A stretch of 64,000 nucleotides of DNA from Halorhabdus utahensis DSM 12940 (lineage in GTDB: Archaea > Halobacteriota > Halobacteria > Halobacteriales > Haloarculaceae): the NCBI RefSeq assembly GCF_000023945.1, contig NC_013158.1:2232001-2296000 (forward strand). Reading direction: 5' to 3'. A program made the position numbers and the translations under genes. Shown here one piece after another: positions 50,492-59,663 of this stretch; position 1 is the first letter of the stretch; every line of letters starts with the position of its first letter. The notes under the pieces were generated by a model that made no database searches, was not told where the DNA came from, and saw only the letters and a list, made by a program, of their open reading frames with translations.

Positions 50492-51106
50492 TCACTCGAA
50501 CAGGCCTTCGACATCCGCTTCCCGCCCTTGTCGCCGATCGACGTGTTCGCTCAGTCGTTGCCGGATGATCCCTCGATCGTCCGGGCTCCGGACGTAATCG
50601 AAGACGAACGTGATGAACTGACTTCCCTCGTCGCCGTCGTCGAGGTCGGCTTCGGCGAACTCGATCGCGGCGTCGAGGAGTTCCTCGTCGCCCTCGACCT
50701 CGGCGATCGCCTCGGCAGCCAGCGTTGTCTCCTCGAAGTCCAGATCGGCCAGTTCGATGACGTCGCCGTGGTGGGTCATCGTCGGCGGGTCGGTGTCCTC
50801 GACGTGAGCGGGGTCGACTTCGAGTGCAGCGAGGTACGCCCGCACTGGACCGAGATCCACGCCCTGATACTCCTGTGGATACCCCTCCAGATACGTCTGT
50901 GCGCGGCCGGCGAGTTTCCGCGCGCCGGATTCGTTGTCGACGGTAGCGTGGTGAATGGCGACGGTGAACTGGATCAGTCCCTGGAGGAAGTCCTTGGGTT
51001 CCTGGCGACCCCCCATCCCGAGCCACGGTGCTTCCCAGGCGTCGTGGGTGATCCGATAGTACCCGGCGTTGTAGAGCGCGATCCCGGCCCGCAAAGCGGC
51101 GTCCAT
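50492..51106 (-). CDS. DUF309 family protein, 204 aa
   Basis: The DUF309 core is at the N-terminus: YYRITHDAWEAPWLG and DFLQGLIQFTVAIHHATVDNE, with the His/Glu/Asp residues that give the family its metal-site look. The remaining 130 residues are acidic and haloarchaeal. The start is ATG 51106 (MDAALRAGIALYNAGYY); the frame is open upstream but antisense to the glycosyltransferase gene. Its function is not known for the family. Confidence 0.85.
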   Translation of the reverse strand: MDAALRAGIALYNAGYYRITHDAWEAPWLGMGGRQEPKDFLQGLIQFTVAIHHATVDNESGARKLAGRAQTYLEGYPQEYQGVDLGPVRAYLAALEVDPAHVEDTDPPTMTHHGDVIELADLDFEETTLAAEAIAEVEGDEELLDAAIEFAEADLDDGDEGSQFITFVFDYVRSPDDRGIIRQRLSEHVDRRQGREADVEGLFE

Positions 51107-51235
51107 GCGCTTCGTTCGGGCCTGCTCCGACAAAACGCCTCTGTCTGCAGTCCCGTGCCCGACGGATGGCAGCCGTGCCAGACGGCTGCCCGAGTCAGAC
51201 AGATTTTTGCACACCTCGGGGGAAAATTGCGGTAG

Positions 51236-52996
51236 ATGGTCCCCGTTCGCGCACTGCTCGGCCGGGCGAAAGCCCGCGTTCTCGACGATCTCCGGACGGA
51301 TCCGTATCTGCCGGCCCTGCTCGTCCTGGCAGCGGTCCTGTCGGGCTTCTGGTTCTGGCATCGGCTCCCGAACCTCGCCACCAGAGACGAGTGGAGCCGG
51401 GCGCTGGATCCCCTCGTCGCCTTCCGATCGGTCGTCGCCGATCCGAGTTATGAGGGGCTCAAGCAGGGCGTCGCGTGGGGTCGGGTCCCGTTCGGGGCGA
51501 CGTTCTACCTGTTCGGGCTCGCGCTCGTCCCGATGATCGCCGTCGCCGTCCTGACCGGCAATCTCGACGCGATCACCGGAACCCCGCACATCAGTTGGGC
51601 GTTCGGCCACTTCCCGATCTGGAACGAGGTCCCGGCGTGGTTCTGGACCGGCTACATCGGGTTGGTCCGGCTGTTCAATGTCGCCTTCGCGGTCGGTTCG
51701 GTGTACCTGACCTACCGGATCGCCACGACGATCGCCGATCGATCGACCGGCCGGCTTGCGGCGCTGTTTTTGACACTCACGTTCGGCTTCCTGACGATCG
51801 CCCACGAGGGTGGCGAGGACATGCCGGCGCTGTTTTTCCTGCTCGTGGCCCTCTATCTGTTGATCCTGTTCGTCCGCTCGGGCGAGACGTGGACGTTCTA
51901 CGCCGCGAGCGCGGTCGGCGGCGTCGCGATGGCGTTCAAGCTGACGATGGCGGTCGTGATCGCGCTGATCGCGCTCGCCCACGTGCTGCGTGCCCGCGAG
52001 CGAGAGGCGTGGCCGCGATCACTCTACCGTCCGCGACTGATCGGGATCGGTGCGGCGCTTGGCTTACTTGCCATCGTGGTCGGACTCCCGACGACGCTCG
52101 TCGGCGCGTTCGACCCGGTGCTCAGCCGGATCGGCGGCCACTCGATCAGCCGCCCGGGGAACCCTCACGGCCCCACCGCGCCGACGTGGTGGTGGTTCGC
52201 CCGCGGGTATTTCAACGGCCTCGGCCTCCCGCTGTTGGTCGGTAGCGTCGGCGGCCTCGTCGCTGCCCTCTCCCGGGTCGGCCGCCGCCGCGCGAACACG
52301 GGGACGCTCCTCGTCCTGGCAACGATCGGCGGGTTCGCCGCGCTGTACGTCCCCTGGCACGATTTTCGTGTCCACCACCTCCTGCCGACGTTCCCGCTGC
52401 TCGCAATCCTCGTCGCGACGTGGCTCGTGGAGCTTCGCGACCGCCGCGAGACCGTTGCCCGCGTTCTCACGGTCGCACTGATCGTCAGTTCGGGTGTCTA
52501 CGCCGGCGTCGGCGTCGCTGGCTACGCTGACACGCCACGCGATCAGGCCGCAGCCTGGCTGGACGATCGTGTCCGCGAGAACGAGACGATCGAGACCTAC
52601 CGGTGGCACTTCCAGGACACGGCACTTCCCCACGGCGCGAACGTGACCTACAAGGAAGGCGAGTTCACCGCCTGCCCGGAGTACATCATGCTGACCTATC
52701 GCGATCTGGTGTATCTCGACGAGACGTATCTCCGGAACTCGCCGCGGCGACAGGCATATATTCGGGGGCTTCTCGACGGTGAATCCGGCTACGAGACCGT
52801 CGCCGAGTTCGGCTCCCGGCCGCCGGCGTACTTCCCGCAGCGGCCGACCCCAGGCTCGCTCGTGGACCTGCTCCCATACGGGATCGTCCCGCAGGTCGAT
52901 CAACACGCGGACGAACAGGAACTCCGTCCCAACCAGTTCACGGTGATCCTCCAGTCGACCGGCGAGTGCGATGCTGATCGCGACCCACCGTTCTGA
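51236..52996 (+). CDS. Multi-span glycosyltransferase-like protein (GT39/PMT type), 586 aa
   Basis: About eleven spans. After span 1 comes RLPNLATRDEWSRALDP, with an acidic loop (Asp-Glu) at the place of the catalytic aspartate of GT-C enzymes, then many spans and a C-terminal soluble region of about 150 residues containing CPEYIMLTYRDLVYLD. The overall plan suits a dolichyl-phosphate-sugar-dependent GT-C enzyme. It faces, across a convergent junction, the operon of GT2, DUF2304, deacetylase and flippase. The sugar and acceptor are unknown. Confidence 0.78.
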   Translation: MVPVRALLGRAKARVLDDLRTDPYLPALLVLAAVLSGFWFWHRLPNLATRDEWSRALDPLVAFRSVVADPSYEGLKQGVAWGRVPFGATFYLFGLALVPMIAVAVLTGNLDAITGTPHISWAFGHFPIWNEVPAWFWTGYIGLVRLFNVAFAVGSVYLTYRIATTIADRSTGRLAALFLTLTFGFLTIAHEGGEDMPALFFLLVALYLLILFVRSGETWTFYAASAVGGVAMAFKLTMAVVIALIALAHVLRAREREAWPRSLYRPRLIGIGAALGLLAIVVGLPTTLVGAFDPVLSRIGGHSISRPGNPHGPTAPTWWWFARGYFNGLGLPLLVGSVGGLVAALSRVGRRRANTGTLLVLATIGGFAALYVPWHDFRVHHLLPTFPLLAILVATWLVELRDRRETVARVLTVALIVSSGVYAGVGVAGYADTPRDQAAAWLDDRVRENETIETYRWHFQDTALPHGANVTYKEGEFTACPEYIMLTYRDLVYLDETYLRNSPRRQAYIRGLLDGESGYETVAEFGSRPPAYFPQRPTPGSLVDLLPYGIVPQVDQHADEQELRPNQFTVILQSTGECDADRDPPF

Positions 52997-53018
52997 GCAG
53001 GCGGCCACGGTCGCGTTC

Positions 53019-54053
53019 TCAGTGTCCTTCGCCGGTCCGGAGCGATGCCCGATCGATCCCGAGAAACGGATACCAGCCCGCCAGCGCCGGGAGGTAGATG
53101 TCGAGGAACCGATCGACGAAGACGACGGGGACGATCACCGCGCTTGGCACCCCGAGCGCGACGAAGACGGCCGTCGCCGTCGCCTCTGTCACGCCGAACC
53201 CGCCGGGCGTCAGCGGCAACAGCGTCACGCTGTAGGCCATCACGAGATACAGTGGCAACAGCAGCCCCGGTTCGAAGGCCACGCCGAACCCCGAGAGCAA
53301 CAGCCAGACGCGTACGCCCGGGGCGATCAGTTTCGCCACGAGCCACCCCGCAGTGTACCTGACCCAGACGCCCGGATCGCCGGCGATCGTCCGGAACGCG
53401 GCCGTCGAGTCGGCCGTGAACGAGACGGCGTTCTCCGCGCGCGCAGCGAGCGATTCACCGACGCGGGGGAGATACCTCAGCAGGCGCGTTACGCCCGCGA
53501 ACACCCAGTCGAGGCGTTCGAGGTTCGTCCCGGCTCCGAGAATAGCCACCCCGGCCACGAGATACAGGCCGATCGAGAGCGCCAGGAGGCCGGTGAGGCC
53601 GATCGAGAGCCGGTCGACGGCGAACACCAGGCCGACAGTCGCGACTGCGCCGTACAGGAGTGCATACATCGCCGTGTGAACCCCCGAGATCGCGGTCCCG
53701 TCGGCGTAGGACACCCCAACTTTGCTCCGGAGGACGAACGGCGCGGCGAGTCGGCCCGTCAGTCGCGACGGCAGCAACTGGTTGACGAAGTTGACCACGA
53801 GGGCGACACTGCCGGCTGTCCGGCGGTCCGTCGGCTGGATCGGCCCGAGCGTCGCCCGCCAGGTCTCAAACCGGGCGAGGAGGCCGAGCAGGCTCGCCAG
53901 CAGGATACCCAGTACCGTGAGCGGATCGAGTCCGGCGAGCAACGACAGCGCCTCGATCGGATCGGTCTGTGACACCGCCCACCCGAGCGCGACCAGGGCG
54001 ACCGCATACTGGACGAGCGTGACAGCGACGGCCCGGACCCGCCCCGCGTCCAC
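53019..54053 (-). CDS. UPF0104/COG0392 flippase-like membrane protein, 344 aa
   Basis: Seven to nine spans. Family segments: LLASLLGLLARFETWRATLG, NQLLPSRLTGRLAAPFVL and PLYLVMAYSVTLLPLTPGGFGVTEA. Relatives include the C-terminal domain of AglD and lysyl-phosphatidylglycerol synthase. The start is GTG 54053, because a perfect ribosome-binding GGAGGTGA ends 5 nt upstream; GTG 54062 is the alternative. It begins 1 nt after the deacetylase stop and is the last gene of the surface-glycan operon. Probable lipid-linked glycan transfer or flipping. Confidence 0.82.
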   Translation of the reverse strand: MDAGRVRAVAVTLVQYAVALVALGWAVSQTDPIEALSLLAGLDPLTVLGILLASLLGLLARFETWRATLGPIQPTDRRTAGSVALVVNFVNQLLPSRLTGRLAAPFVLRSKVGVSYADGTAISGVHTAMYALLYGAVATVGLVFAVDRLSIGLTGLLALSIGLYLVAGVAILGAGTNLERLDWVFAGVTRLLRYLPRVGESLAARAENAVSFTADSTAAFRTIAGDPGVWVRYTAGWLVAKLIAPGVRVWLLLSGFGVAFEPGLLLPLYLVMAYSVTLLPLTPGGFGVTEATATAVFVALGVPSAVIVPVVFVDRFLDIYLPALAGWYPFLGIDRASLRTGEGH

Positions 54054-54054
54054 G

Positions 54055-54924
54055 TCACTCACCTCCGTCGGTGACGGTGCCGTGGTCGTTGGAACCGTCG
54101 CCGTCGGTCGTTCCGACGACGTCCCCAGCCTGAACGAATGTGAATTCACTCGACAGGATTCGTTCGATCGCCCGGCGCATCCACGCTCCAGTGTGGTAAT
54201 ACACCCGCGACGGGACCCCCTCGACGGCAGGCAGATCGACGCATTCCCAGGGGTGGATATACAGGATCGGCGTGATTCCCCGGCGGGCCAGCCATCGCAT
54301 TCCTGCGATCGTGTATCGGGGGCCGAAAAACCGCAGCCAGGTCCCGGTCAGGGGCAGTCGCAGTCCGGGCATGACGCTGACCGGTAGTTCCCGCATATCC
54401 GCGGGTGCAACGGCGTCGATCTCCGTCGCCGACACTGGCTGGTGGACATCGTATTCACCGCCGTACCATCCCGGAATCGCCCGACTCGACACGATACTCG
54501 AATCGTAGCCGTAGCCCGCCCGCGAGAGGGTCTCGAAGTGATCGTCGGCCAGATCGAACGACGGCGCACGGAATCCCGATACGTCCTGGCCGGTCGCTTC
54601 GGCCAGCACTGCGCGTGAGCGTTCGATCTCCTCGCGCTGTGTCGCCGGATCGAGATCCGACAGTAGCCGATGAGTGTGCGTGTGTGAGCCGATCTCGTGA
54701 CCGTCCTCGGCGAGCGAGCGAATCGCGTCGGGGTGGCGCTCGGCGAGTTCGCCGACCACGAAGCTCGTGGCTCCTGCGCCGTGGGCATCGAGTGTTTCCC
54801 GGAGAAAGGTGAGGCCGTCGAGACCGATGTCGTCCCGATCAACGACCCCGTCAGCGTTCCGGTACGCCGGTATCTGATCGAACAGTTCGACGTCGATCGA
54901 GAGGACCGCCTGTCGATCAGTCAT
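54055..54924 (-). CDS. NodB-type polysaccharide deacetylase (XrtA-like/DUF3473 group), 289 aa
   Basis: Motif 1 is AVLSIDVELFDQ (the DVE variant), motif 2 is SHTHTHRLL (metal His pair) and motif 3 is SGFRAPSFDL. The C-terminal third (PILYIHPWE, AIERILSS) fits the group that acts in exopolysaccharide synthesis. No signal peptide. Overlaps DUF2304 by 8 nt. Different in sequence and layout from the deacetylase at 4160-5029. Likely role: removal of acetyl from a lipid-linked or surface sugar. Confidence 0.9.
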   Translation of the reverse strand: MTDRQAVLSIDVELFDQIPAYRNADGVVDRDDIGLDGLTFLRETLDAHGAGATSFVVGELAERHPDAIRSLAEDGHEIGSHTHTHRLLSDLDPATQREEIERSRAVLAEATGQDVSGFRAPSFDLADDHFETLSRAGYGYDSSIVSSRAIPGWYGGEYDVHQPVSATEIDAVAPADMRELPVSVMPGLRLPLTGTWLRFFGPRYTIAGMRWLARRGITPILYIHPWECVDLPAVEGVPSRVYYHTGAWMRRAIERILSSEFTFVQAGDVVGTTDGDGSNDHGTVTDGGE

Positions 54925-55267
54925 CGTGCTCGTCGAGTTCGGCCCGGAGCAGACTGAGCTCCTCGTTGAGCGTCGAGACGCGTTCGGCGAGTCGTCCGAG
55001 GCGATCGAACAAATACGTCACGACCACGAACAGCGTCAGATTCGAGAGGACGAGCATCGCTCTGGCCTTCCAGTTGAGTCCGAGTACCGTTGCGACAACC
55101 TCGAAGGTACTCGGGAATATCCCGACGAAGATCAACCCGCCGCCGAGGACGAGCGACAGCGCGAGAATGGCGAGGTCCTCCCGGCCACGACCGACGATGC
55201 GATAGGCGTTCCAGAGGAAGGCGAGCCCGACGAGCACGGCGAGGACGTTGACGAGACTGTAGGTCAT
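54917..55267 (-). CDS. DUF2304 membrane protein, 116 aa
   Basis: Three spans (about 4-20, 32-52, 68-86) and a C-terminal coiled coil (LGRLAERVSTLNEELSLLRAELDE). DUF2304 genes are commonly paired with a GT2 gene, as here (4-nt overlap). It probably acts as a partner or scaffold of the glycosyltransferase; there is no known catalysis. Confidence 0.88.
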   Translation of the reverse strand: MTYSLVNVLAVLVGLAFLWNAYRIVGRGREDLAILALSLVLGGGLIFVGIFPSTFEVVATVLGLNWKARAMLVLSNLTLFVVVTYLFDRLGRLAERVSTLNEELSLLRAELDEHDD

Positions 55268-55944
55268 GATTCACGAAAGAGCAGTACCCGGAGAATGGCA
55301 TCGGTCATGCGCAGTGGGTAGAGCGCAAAGGTCTCGACCGTGAACTGCGAGGACCCCGTCTCCCGGGTCGGCATTGCGATCGAGACCTCCCGGATGTCCA
55401 GATCGCGTCTGGCGGCCTCCAGGGTCTGTTCGACCGCCCAGTGTTTGTCCGAGCGATGCAACAACCGCTCTAAGGCAGTGACGCGATAGACCCGAAATCC
55501 GCTCGTGACGTCCGTGACGTCGACGCCGCCAAGCACGTTGACGACGGCAGTGAACGACCGGATCCCGAGGTCTCTGAGCCACGAATACTCCTGAAAGCTC
55601 TCGTTGAGATACCGACTGCCGATCACCATGTCGGCGTCCTCGGCCACCGAGAGCAGCCGCGGAATTTCTTCGGGATCGTGTTGTCCGTCGGCGTCAACCT
55701 GGACCACGAAGTCGAAGTCGTTCCGGATGGCGTAGCGATACCCGGTCCGGACCGCGCCGCCGACGCCCGTGTTGAAGACGTGTTCGATCACCGTCGCGCC
55801 CGCTTCCCGGGCGAGCTGGGGTGTCCCGTCCGTCGAGCCGTCGTCGACCACGACGACCTCCTCGACGTGACGGCTGGTCCCGTCGACGACGGACTCGATA
55901 GTCTCGCGCTCGTTGTACGCGGGGATGACGGCGACCGTTCGCAC
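55264..55944 (-). CDS. GT2 family glycosyltransferase (dolichyl-phosphate-sugar synthase-like), 226 aa
   Basis: GT-A fold. N-terminal VAVIPAYNERETIESVV, nucleotide-sugar motif VVDDGSTDGT, and the metal site QVDADGQHDPEEI (DxD-like). RDLGIRSFTAVVN and VTDVTSGFRVYR belong to the DPM1/DPG-synthase-like subgroup. No C-terminal membrane spans. First gene of the operon; the start of the ORF is 24 nt from the tandem repeats at 55969. Likely makes a lipid-phosphate sugar for the GT-C enzyme. Confidence 0.92.
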   Translation of the reverse strand: MRTVAVIPAYNERETIESVVDGTSRHVEEVVVVDDGSTDGTPQLAREAGATVIEHVFNTGVGGAVRTGYRYAIRNDFDFVVQVDADGQHDPEEIPRLLSVAEDADMVIGSRYLNESFQEYSWLRDLGIRSFTAVVNVLGGVDVTDVTSGFRVYRVTALERLLHRSDKHWAVEQTLEAARRDLDIREVSIAMPTRETGSSQFTVETFALYPLRMTDAILRVLLFRES

Positions 55945-55968
55945 GGTAGGATCGCCACCGTGCGATCA

Positions 55969-56049
55969 CTTAGGCGTATCGTTCCCAACGCATCGCTTGG
56001 GCGTCTCGCTCGCAACGCATCACTCAGGCGTCCCGTTCGAAACCCACTA
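55969..56049. repeat. Three 27-bp imperfect tandem repeats between divergent genes
   Basis: Units at 55969-55995, 55996-56022 and 56023-56049, sharing the skeleton CT(T/C)(A/G)GGCGT-TC-N-TTC-AACGCAT. They lie between the GT2 start (55944) and the AlkP start (56076), in the shared promoter area, so they could hold regulator sites or be slippage products. Confidence 0.7.
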
Positions 56050-56075
56050 GTGGTTCGCCCGCGTCCCGGCAGACA

Positions 56076-57629
56076 ATGACCGGCACCCGGACCGTCGTCG
56101 TGGGGCTCGACGGCGCGAGCTGGCGGCTGCTCGACCCCTGGATCGATGCCGGCGACCTCCCGAACCTCGCCGCACTCCGGGATTCGGGCTCGTGGGCTGA
56201 GACCGAGAGTTGCCTCCCACCGGTAACCTTCCCGAACTGGAAGTGCTACTCGTCGGGGAAAGACCCCGGTGGGTTCGGCGTCTTCTGGTTCGAGCACGTC
56301 GACCTCGACGAAGGCACGATCACCGTCGCCGACGGCAGCGACTACCACACCGCTGAACTCTGGGACTACCTCGCGGCCGACGGCCGATCGACGGGCGTCG
56401 TCAACATGCCGACGATGTACCCGCCACGAGGAATCGACGGCGCGTCGATCGTCGCCGGCGGTCCCGACGCTGTCGAGGGCGAGTACCGCTCGATCTCCGG
56501 CGGCTACACCCACCCGCCGGAACTCGAATCCGAGATCGAATCGCGCTTCGACTACCAGGTCCATCCGGACCCCCTGCTCTCCAGCAACGACGAACGTGGG
56601 GCCGAGGTCGAGGCGATCCTCGATGTCCTCGAGATGCGCTTCGAGGTCGCGCTGTGGCTGCTCGAGGAGCGCGACCGTGATTTCGTCCACGTCACGCTGT
56701 TCTATCTCAACGTCCTCCATCACTTCTTCTGGGACGCGGAGCCGACCCACCGCGCGTGGCAACTCGTCGACGAATATCTCGGTCGCCTGGCGGACATCGA
56801 CGACCTCAACGTCGTCCTCATGTCCGACCACGGCAGCGCCCCCACCACGACGGAGTTCTACGTCAACGAGTGGCTCGCCGAGCACGGCTATCAGGCCCGG
56901 ACGGCGACGGTCGACGATACCCTGCGGCGGATCGGCCTCGATCGGGAGACCGCGCTCGGCGTGGCCAAGCGCCTCGGGATCGTCGACGTGCTCGCCACGG
57001 TCGTCCCCGAACGCCTCCAGGCACTCGTGCCCCAACAGGCGGGGCTCAAGCGCGATCGCAAGCTCGAAGCGATCGAACTCGACCGGACGAAGGCCGTCGC
57101 GAGCGGGCAGGGACCGATCTATCTCAACCCCGCCTTCGACGACGCATCGGTCCGCGAGTCGCTGATGGCCGATCTCCGGGCAGTCGAGGACAGCGAGGGG
57201 CCGCTGTTCGACGGCGTCTATCGTGGCGAAGACGTCTATTCCGGCCCCTACGTCGAGGATGCCCCGGAGATCGTCCTCGACATGCGCCCCGGCGTCCACG
57301 TCAACGACGGCGTCGGCGGCGGCGAGATCACGGCCGGGCCGGACCGCTGGGCGGCCGAGAACACCCGCCACGGGATCTTCCTCGCGAACGGCCCGGACTT
57401 CACCGCCAGCGGGCAACTCGACCGGATCAGCATTCTCGACATGGCCCCGACGCTGCTGGTCGCGGCCGGGTGTGACGTCCCCCGCGACATGACCGGTGAC
57501 GTCCTCCCGATCGTCGCCGGCGATCCCGACTGGGGCCGGCGTGATCCGATCCGGATCGACGAGGGGGGACGCGGTGAGGCCGGCGAGGAAGTCGCCGACC
57601 GCCTCCAGCAACTCGGGTACATGGAGTGA
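56076..57629 (+). CDS. Alkaline-phosphatase-superfamily phosphodiesterase-like protein, 517 aa
   Basis: Type I phosphodiesterase/nucleotide pyrophosphatase fold. N-terminal VVVGLDGASW (first metal Asp), the nucleophile region SCLPPVTFPNWKCYSSG (Thr/Ser) and the second metal site VVLMSDHGS with a later TRHGIFLANG. The final region carries DMAPTLLVAAG. Such proteins often lie in haloarchaeal glycan clusters, and may act on lipid-linked sugar phosphates. Soluble; no signal. Divergent from the GT2 operon. Confidence 0.88.
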   Translation: MTGTRTVVVGLDGASWRLLDPWIDAGDLPNLAALRDSGSWAETESCLPPVTFPNWKCYSSGKDPGGFGVFWFEHVDLDEGTITVADGSDYHTAELWDYLAADGRSTGVVNMPTMYPPRGIDGASIVAGGPDAVEGEYRSISGGYTHPPELESEIESRFDYQVHPDPLLSSNDERGAEVEAILDVLEMRFEVALWLLEERDRDFVHVTLFYLNVLHHFFWDAEPTHRAWQLVDEYLGRLADIDDLNVVLMSDHGSAPTTTEFYVNEWLAEHGYQARTATVDDTLRRIGLDRETALGVAKRLGIVDVLATVVPERLQALVPQQAGLKRDRKLEAIELDRTKAVASGQGPIYLNPAFDDASVRESLMADLRAVEDSEGPLFDGVYRGEDVYSGPYVEDAPEIVLDMRPGVHVNDGVGGGEITAGPDRWAAENTRHGIFLANGPDFTASGQLDRISILDMAPTLLVAAGCDVPRDMTGDVLPIVAGDPDWGRRDPIRIDEGGRGEAGEEVADRLQQLGYME

Positions 57630-57696
57630 GGGCCGATGGCACTGTTCTGTTGACCGATCTGTTCCGCTATTGTCTCTCGATACGGAAGCCGCTATG

Positions 57697-57715
57697 ATTA
57701 TAACTACCAAGTAGT
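57697..57715. promoter_or_regulatory. TATA box with an overlapping palindrome upstream of the Nramp-like gene
   Basis: ATTATA (57697-57702) is 25-30 nt from ATG 57727. It is directly followed by the perfect palindrome ACTAC-CAA-GTAGT (57703-57715), which occupies the region between the TATA box and the start. This is the usual place for a repressor site in haloarchaeal promoters, plausibly for metal-dependent control. Confidence 0.55.
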
Positions 57716-57726
57716 ATTACTCGGAT

Positions 57727-59070
57727 ATGGCAACATCGAGAGACGCGAGTGGCACTGTCAAAACCTATCTCCAGGAGATGGGGCCGTCCTGGGTTGCGGG
57801 GGCGATCGCTGCCGGGCCGGCGACGATGGCGAGTCTGATCGCCGCCGGCGCGGGATACGGCTACGACCTCCTATGGGTGGTCGTCCTTTCGGCGTTCGCC
57901 GGTGCGTTGGCGCAGTACCTCGCGATGCGACTCGGCCTCCTGACTGAGCGCGGGATCGTCGGCGTCGTCGAGGACCACCTGGGTGAGTCCTGGGCGTGGA
58001 TCCTGGTTCTCGACGCGGTGATCGCCGCCGGCGTCGCCCAGCTGGTGATCATGAACACCGTCGCCTCGGTCTCGGCGACGATCACCGGGCTGGATGCCGG
58101 GATCTGGGGGATCATCTGGGCGGTGATCCTCGCCGTCGGATTGGCTGGGAGTGGCTACCGCTTCGTCGAACTCTTCGCGAAGGTGCTGGTCAGCGCCGTC
58201 GTGCTCGCGTTCGTCGCGAGCGTCTTCGTCGTGCCGATCGACCCCGCCGCGGCGGCGAGCGGACTCGTCCCGTCGGTTCCCGGCGGCAGCGCGGCCGTGG
58301 CCGCCGCTGTCCTTGGCGGCGCGGTCCACATCACGCTCATCACGATGCACTCCTACACGATGCGCGCCCGCGAATGGACGGCCGACGAGTACGATCTGGC
58401 GACCTTCGACGTCGGGATCTCGATGCTCGTGGCCTTCGGTATCTACAGCGTGGCGATCTTCCTCGTGACGGCGAGTGTCCTCTCGGACCCGAACCTCTCG
58501 ACCGTCGGGGCGGCCGAGGCGCTCGGCCCGCTGGTCGGCGAGCGAGCCGAGGTGCTGTTCCTGCTCGGCCTCGGCGGCGCGGCCGTCTCGACGCTCGGCG
58601 GCAACACCATCGTCCCGCCGTTCCTGCTGGCGGACAAACTCGGCTGGGGGACGACTGTCGAGGACTCGCGCTACCGTGGACTGCTCGCCGCCTTCGCCCT
58701 GCTGTCGGCCCCCGGCGCGTTCATCGGCGGCGAGGTACTCGGGCAACTGGTGCTCGTCCTCGCGATCGGTACCGTCGGGACGCCCTTTGCGATCGCCGTC
58801 GTGCTGTACCTGCTGAACTCCGGGGCCGTCCCGCGGGTGAACTCGCTCCCCGCGAATCTGGCTGGGGTCGCGCTTCTGGCCGTCACCGGCGGACTCGCGG
58901 CGAACTTCCTCCGTGAAACGGCCACCATCGAGTTCTTCCGTGAAGCGACCGCCGGGAATGTTGACGTCCTCACCGCCGCGGTGCTTTCCTTCGGCGTGAT
59001 CCTTTCGATCGCGACTCTCGGGCTGCTCGTGAAGTTCTTCCAGGAACGGGTCGCCGGCACTGTCCCATGA
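57727..59070 (+). CDS. Divergent Nramp-family metal transporter-like protein, 447 aa
   Basis: Eleven or so spans with the Nramp architecture (LQEMGPSWVAGAIAAGPATMASL, YGYDLLWVVVLSAFAGALAQYLAMRLGLL, LGGNTIVPPFLLADKLG). In canonical members span 1 has the metal-binding DPGN and span 6 the MPH triplet. Here span 1 reads AAGPATMA and span 6 reads GGAVHITLITMHSY, so the two metal-site motifs are both altered. It is thus likely to carry another ion (for example Mg2+, as in NRMT-like groups) or work differently. Overlaps the P-loop gene by 4 nt. Confidence 0.85.
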   Translation: MATSRDASGTVKTYLQEMGPSWVAGAIAAGPATMASLIAAGAGYGYDLLWVVVLSAFAGALAQYLAMRLGLLTERGIVGVVEDHLGESWAWILVLDAVIAAGVAQLVIMNTVASVSATITGLDAGIWGIIWAVILAVGLAGSGYRFVELFAKVLVSAVVLAFVASVFVVPIDPAAAASGLVPSVPGGSAAVAAAVLGGAVHITLITMHSYTMRAREWTADEYDLATFDVGISMLVAFGIYSVAIFLVTASVLSDPNLSTVGAAEALGPLVGERAEVLFLLGLGGAAVSTLGGNTIVPPFLLADKLGWGTTVEDSRYRGLLAAFALLSAPGAFIGGEVLGQLVLVLAIGTVGTPFAIAVVLYLLNSGAVPRVNSLPANLAGVALLAVTGGLAANFLRETATIEFFREATAGNVDVLTAAVLSFGVILSIATLGLLVKFFQERVAGTVP

Positions 59071-59612
59071 CCGACGTCCCGCTGTCGGGATCGACGCTGC
59101 TGGTCGGCCCCTCGCAGGTCGGCAAGACGGCAACCACGGCACGGGCGCTGGGTGACTGGCTCGACCGCCACGGCACCGACGGCGTCGTCGTCCTGGAGTT
59201 CGCGCCGGAAGTCGAGCGCGACGGGAGAATCCTCGGGGGACGGCTGGACCGCTTCATCGAGATTCCTGACGGTGTTTGGCACGGCGTCCTGGACGCCCAC
59301 GCCCCCCGGGCGGCGTCCGATTCGGCTGCGGAGGCTGTCACACTGGCCCGCGAGAACGCCGAGCGAGCGCGGCCACTGTTCGAGAACGCGCCTGATCCGC
59401 GGGCGGTGTTCGTCAACGATGCGACCATCCCCTTCCAGCACGAGACGAACGATCCCGCGCTGCTGACTGACTACTGCGAGCGCGCCCGCTGTGCCGTCCT
59501 CAACGCCCTCGACAGCGACGAACTCGGGACCGAAAACCCGGTGTCCCGACGCGAGCGCGAGGTGCTACTGTCCCTCCGTGAGAGCGTGGACCGGACGATC
59601 GACCTGTCCTGA
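59067..59612 (+). CDS. Small P-loop NTPase-like protein, 181 aa
   Basis: The Walker A motif is LVGPSQVGKTATTARAL (residues 11-27, GxxxxGKT). A Walker B-like strand is VVVLEFAPE or AVFVNDATI. The rest shows no known domain. It is coupled to the Nramp-like gene by an ATGA overlap, so a joint role (for example NTP-linked control of the transporter) is a reasonable guess. I do not recognise a family. Confidence 0.72.
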   Translation: MTDVPLSGSTLLVGPSQVGKTATTARALGDWLDRHGTDGVVVLEFAPEVERDGRILGGRLDRFIEIPDGVWHGVLDAHAPRAASDSAAEAVTLARENAERARPLFENAPDPRAVFVNDATIPFQHETNDPALLTDYCERARCAVLNALDSDELGTENPVSRREREVLLSLRESVDRTIDLS

Positions 59613-59663
59613 CTCCGCCGCTGACGTCCCATCTCCGGCCCTCCGACAGACTGTCCGTATCGC

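Noticed and set aside
55788-57710. 640-codon minus-strand frame opposite the AlkP gene
   Set aside because: Antisense shadow; the plus-strand protein has clear AlkP motifs and normal haloarchaeal composition.
57727-59070. Standard MntH Mn2+/H+ symporter
   Set aside because: DPGN and MPH, the metal-site motifs of MntH, are both missing.
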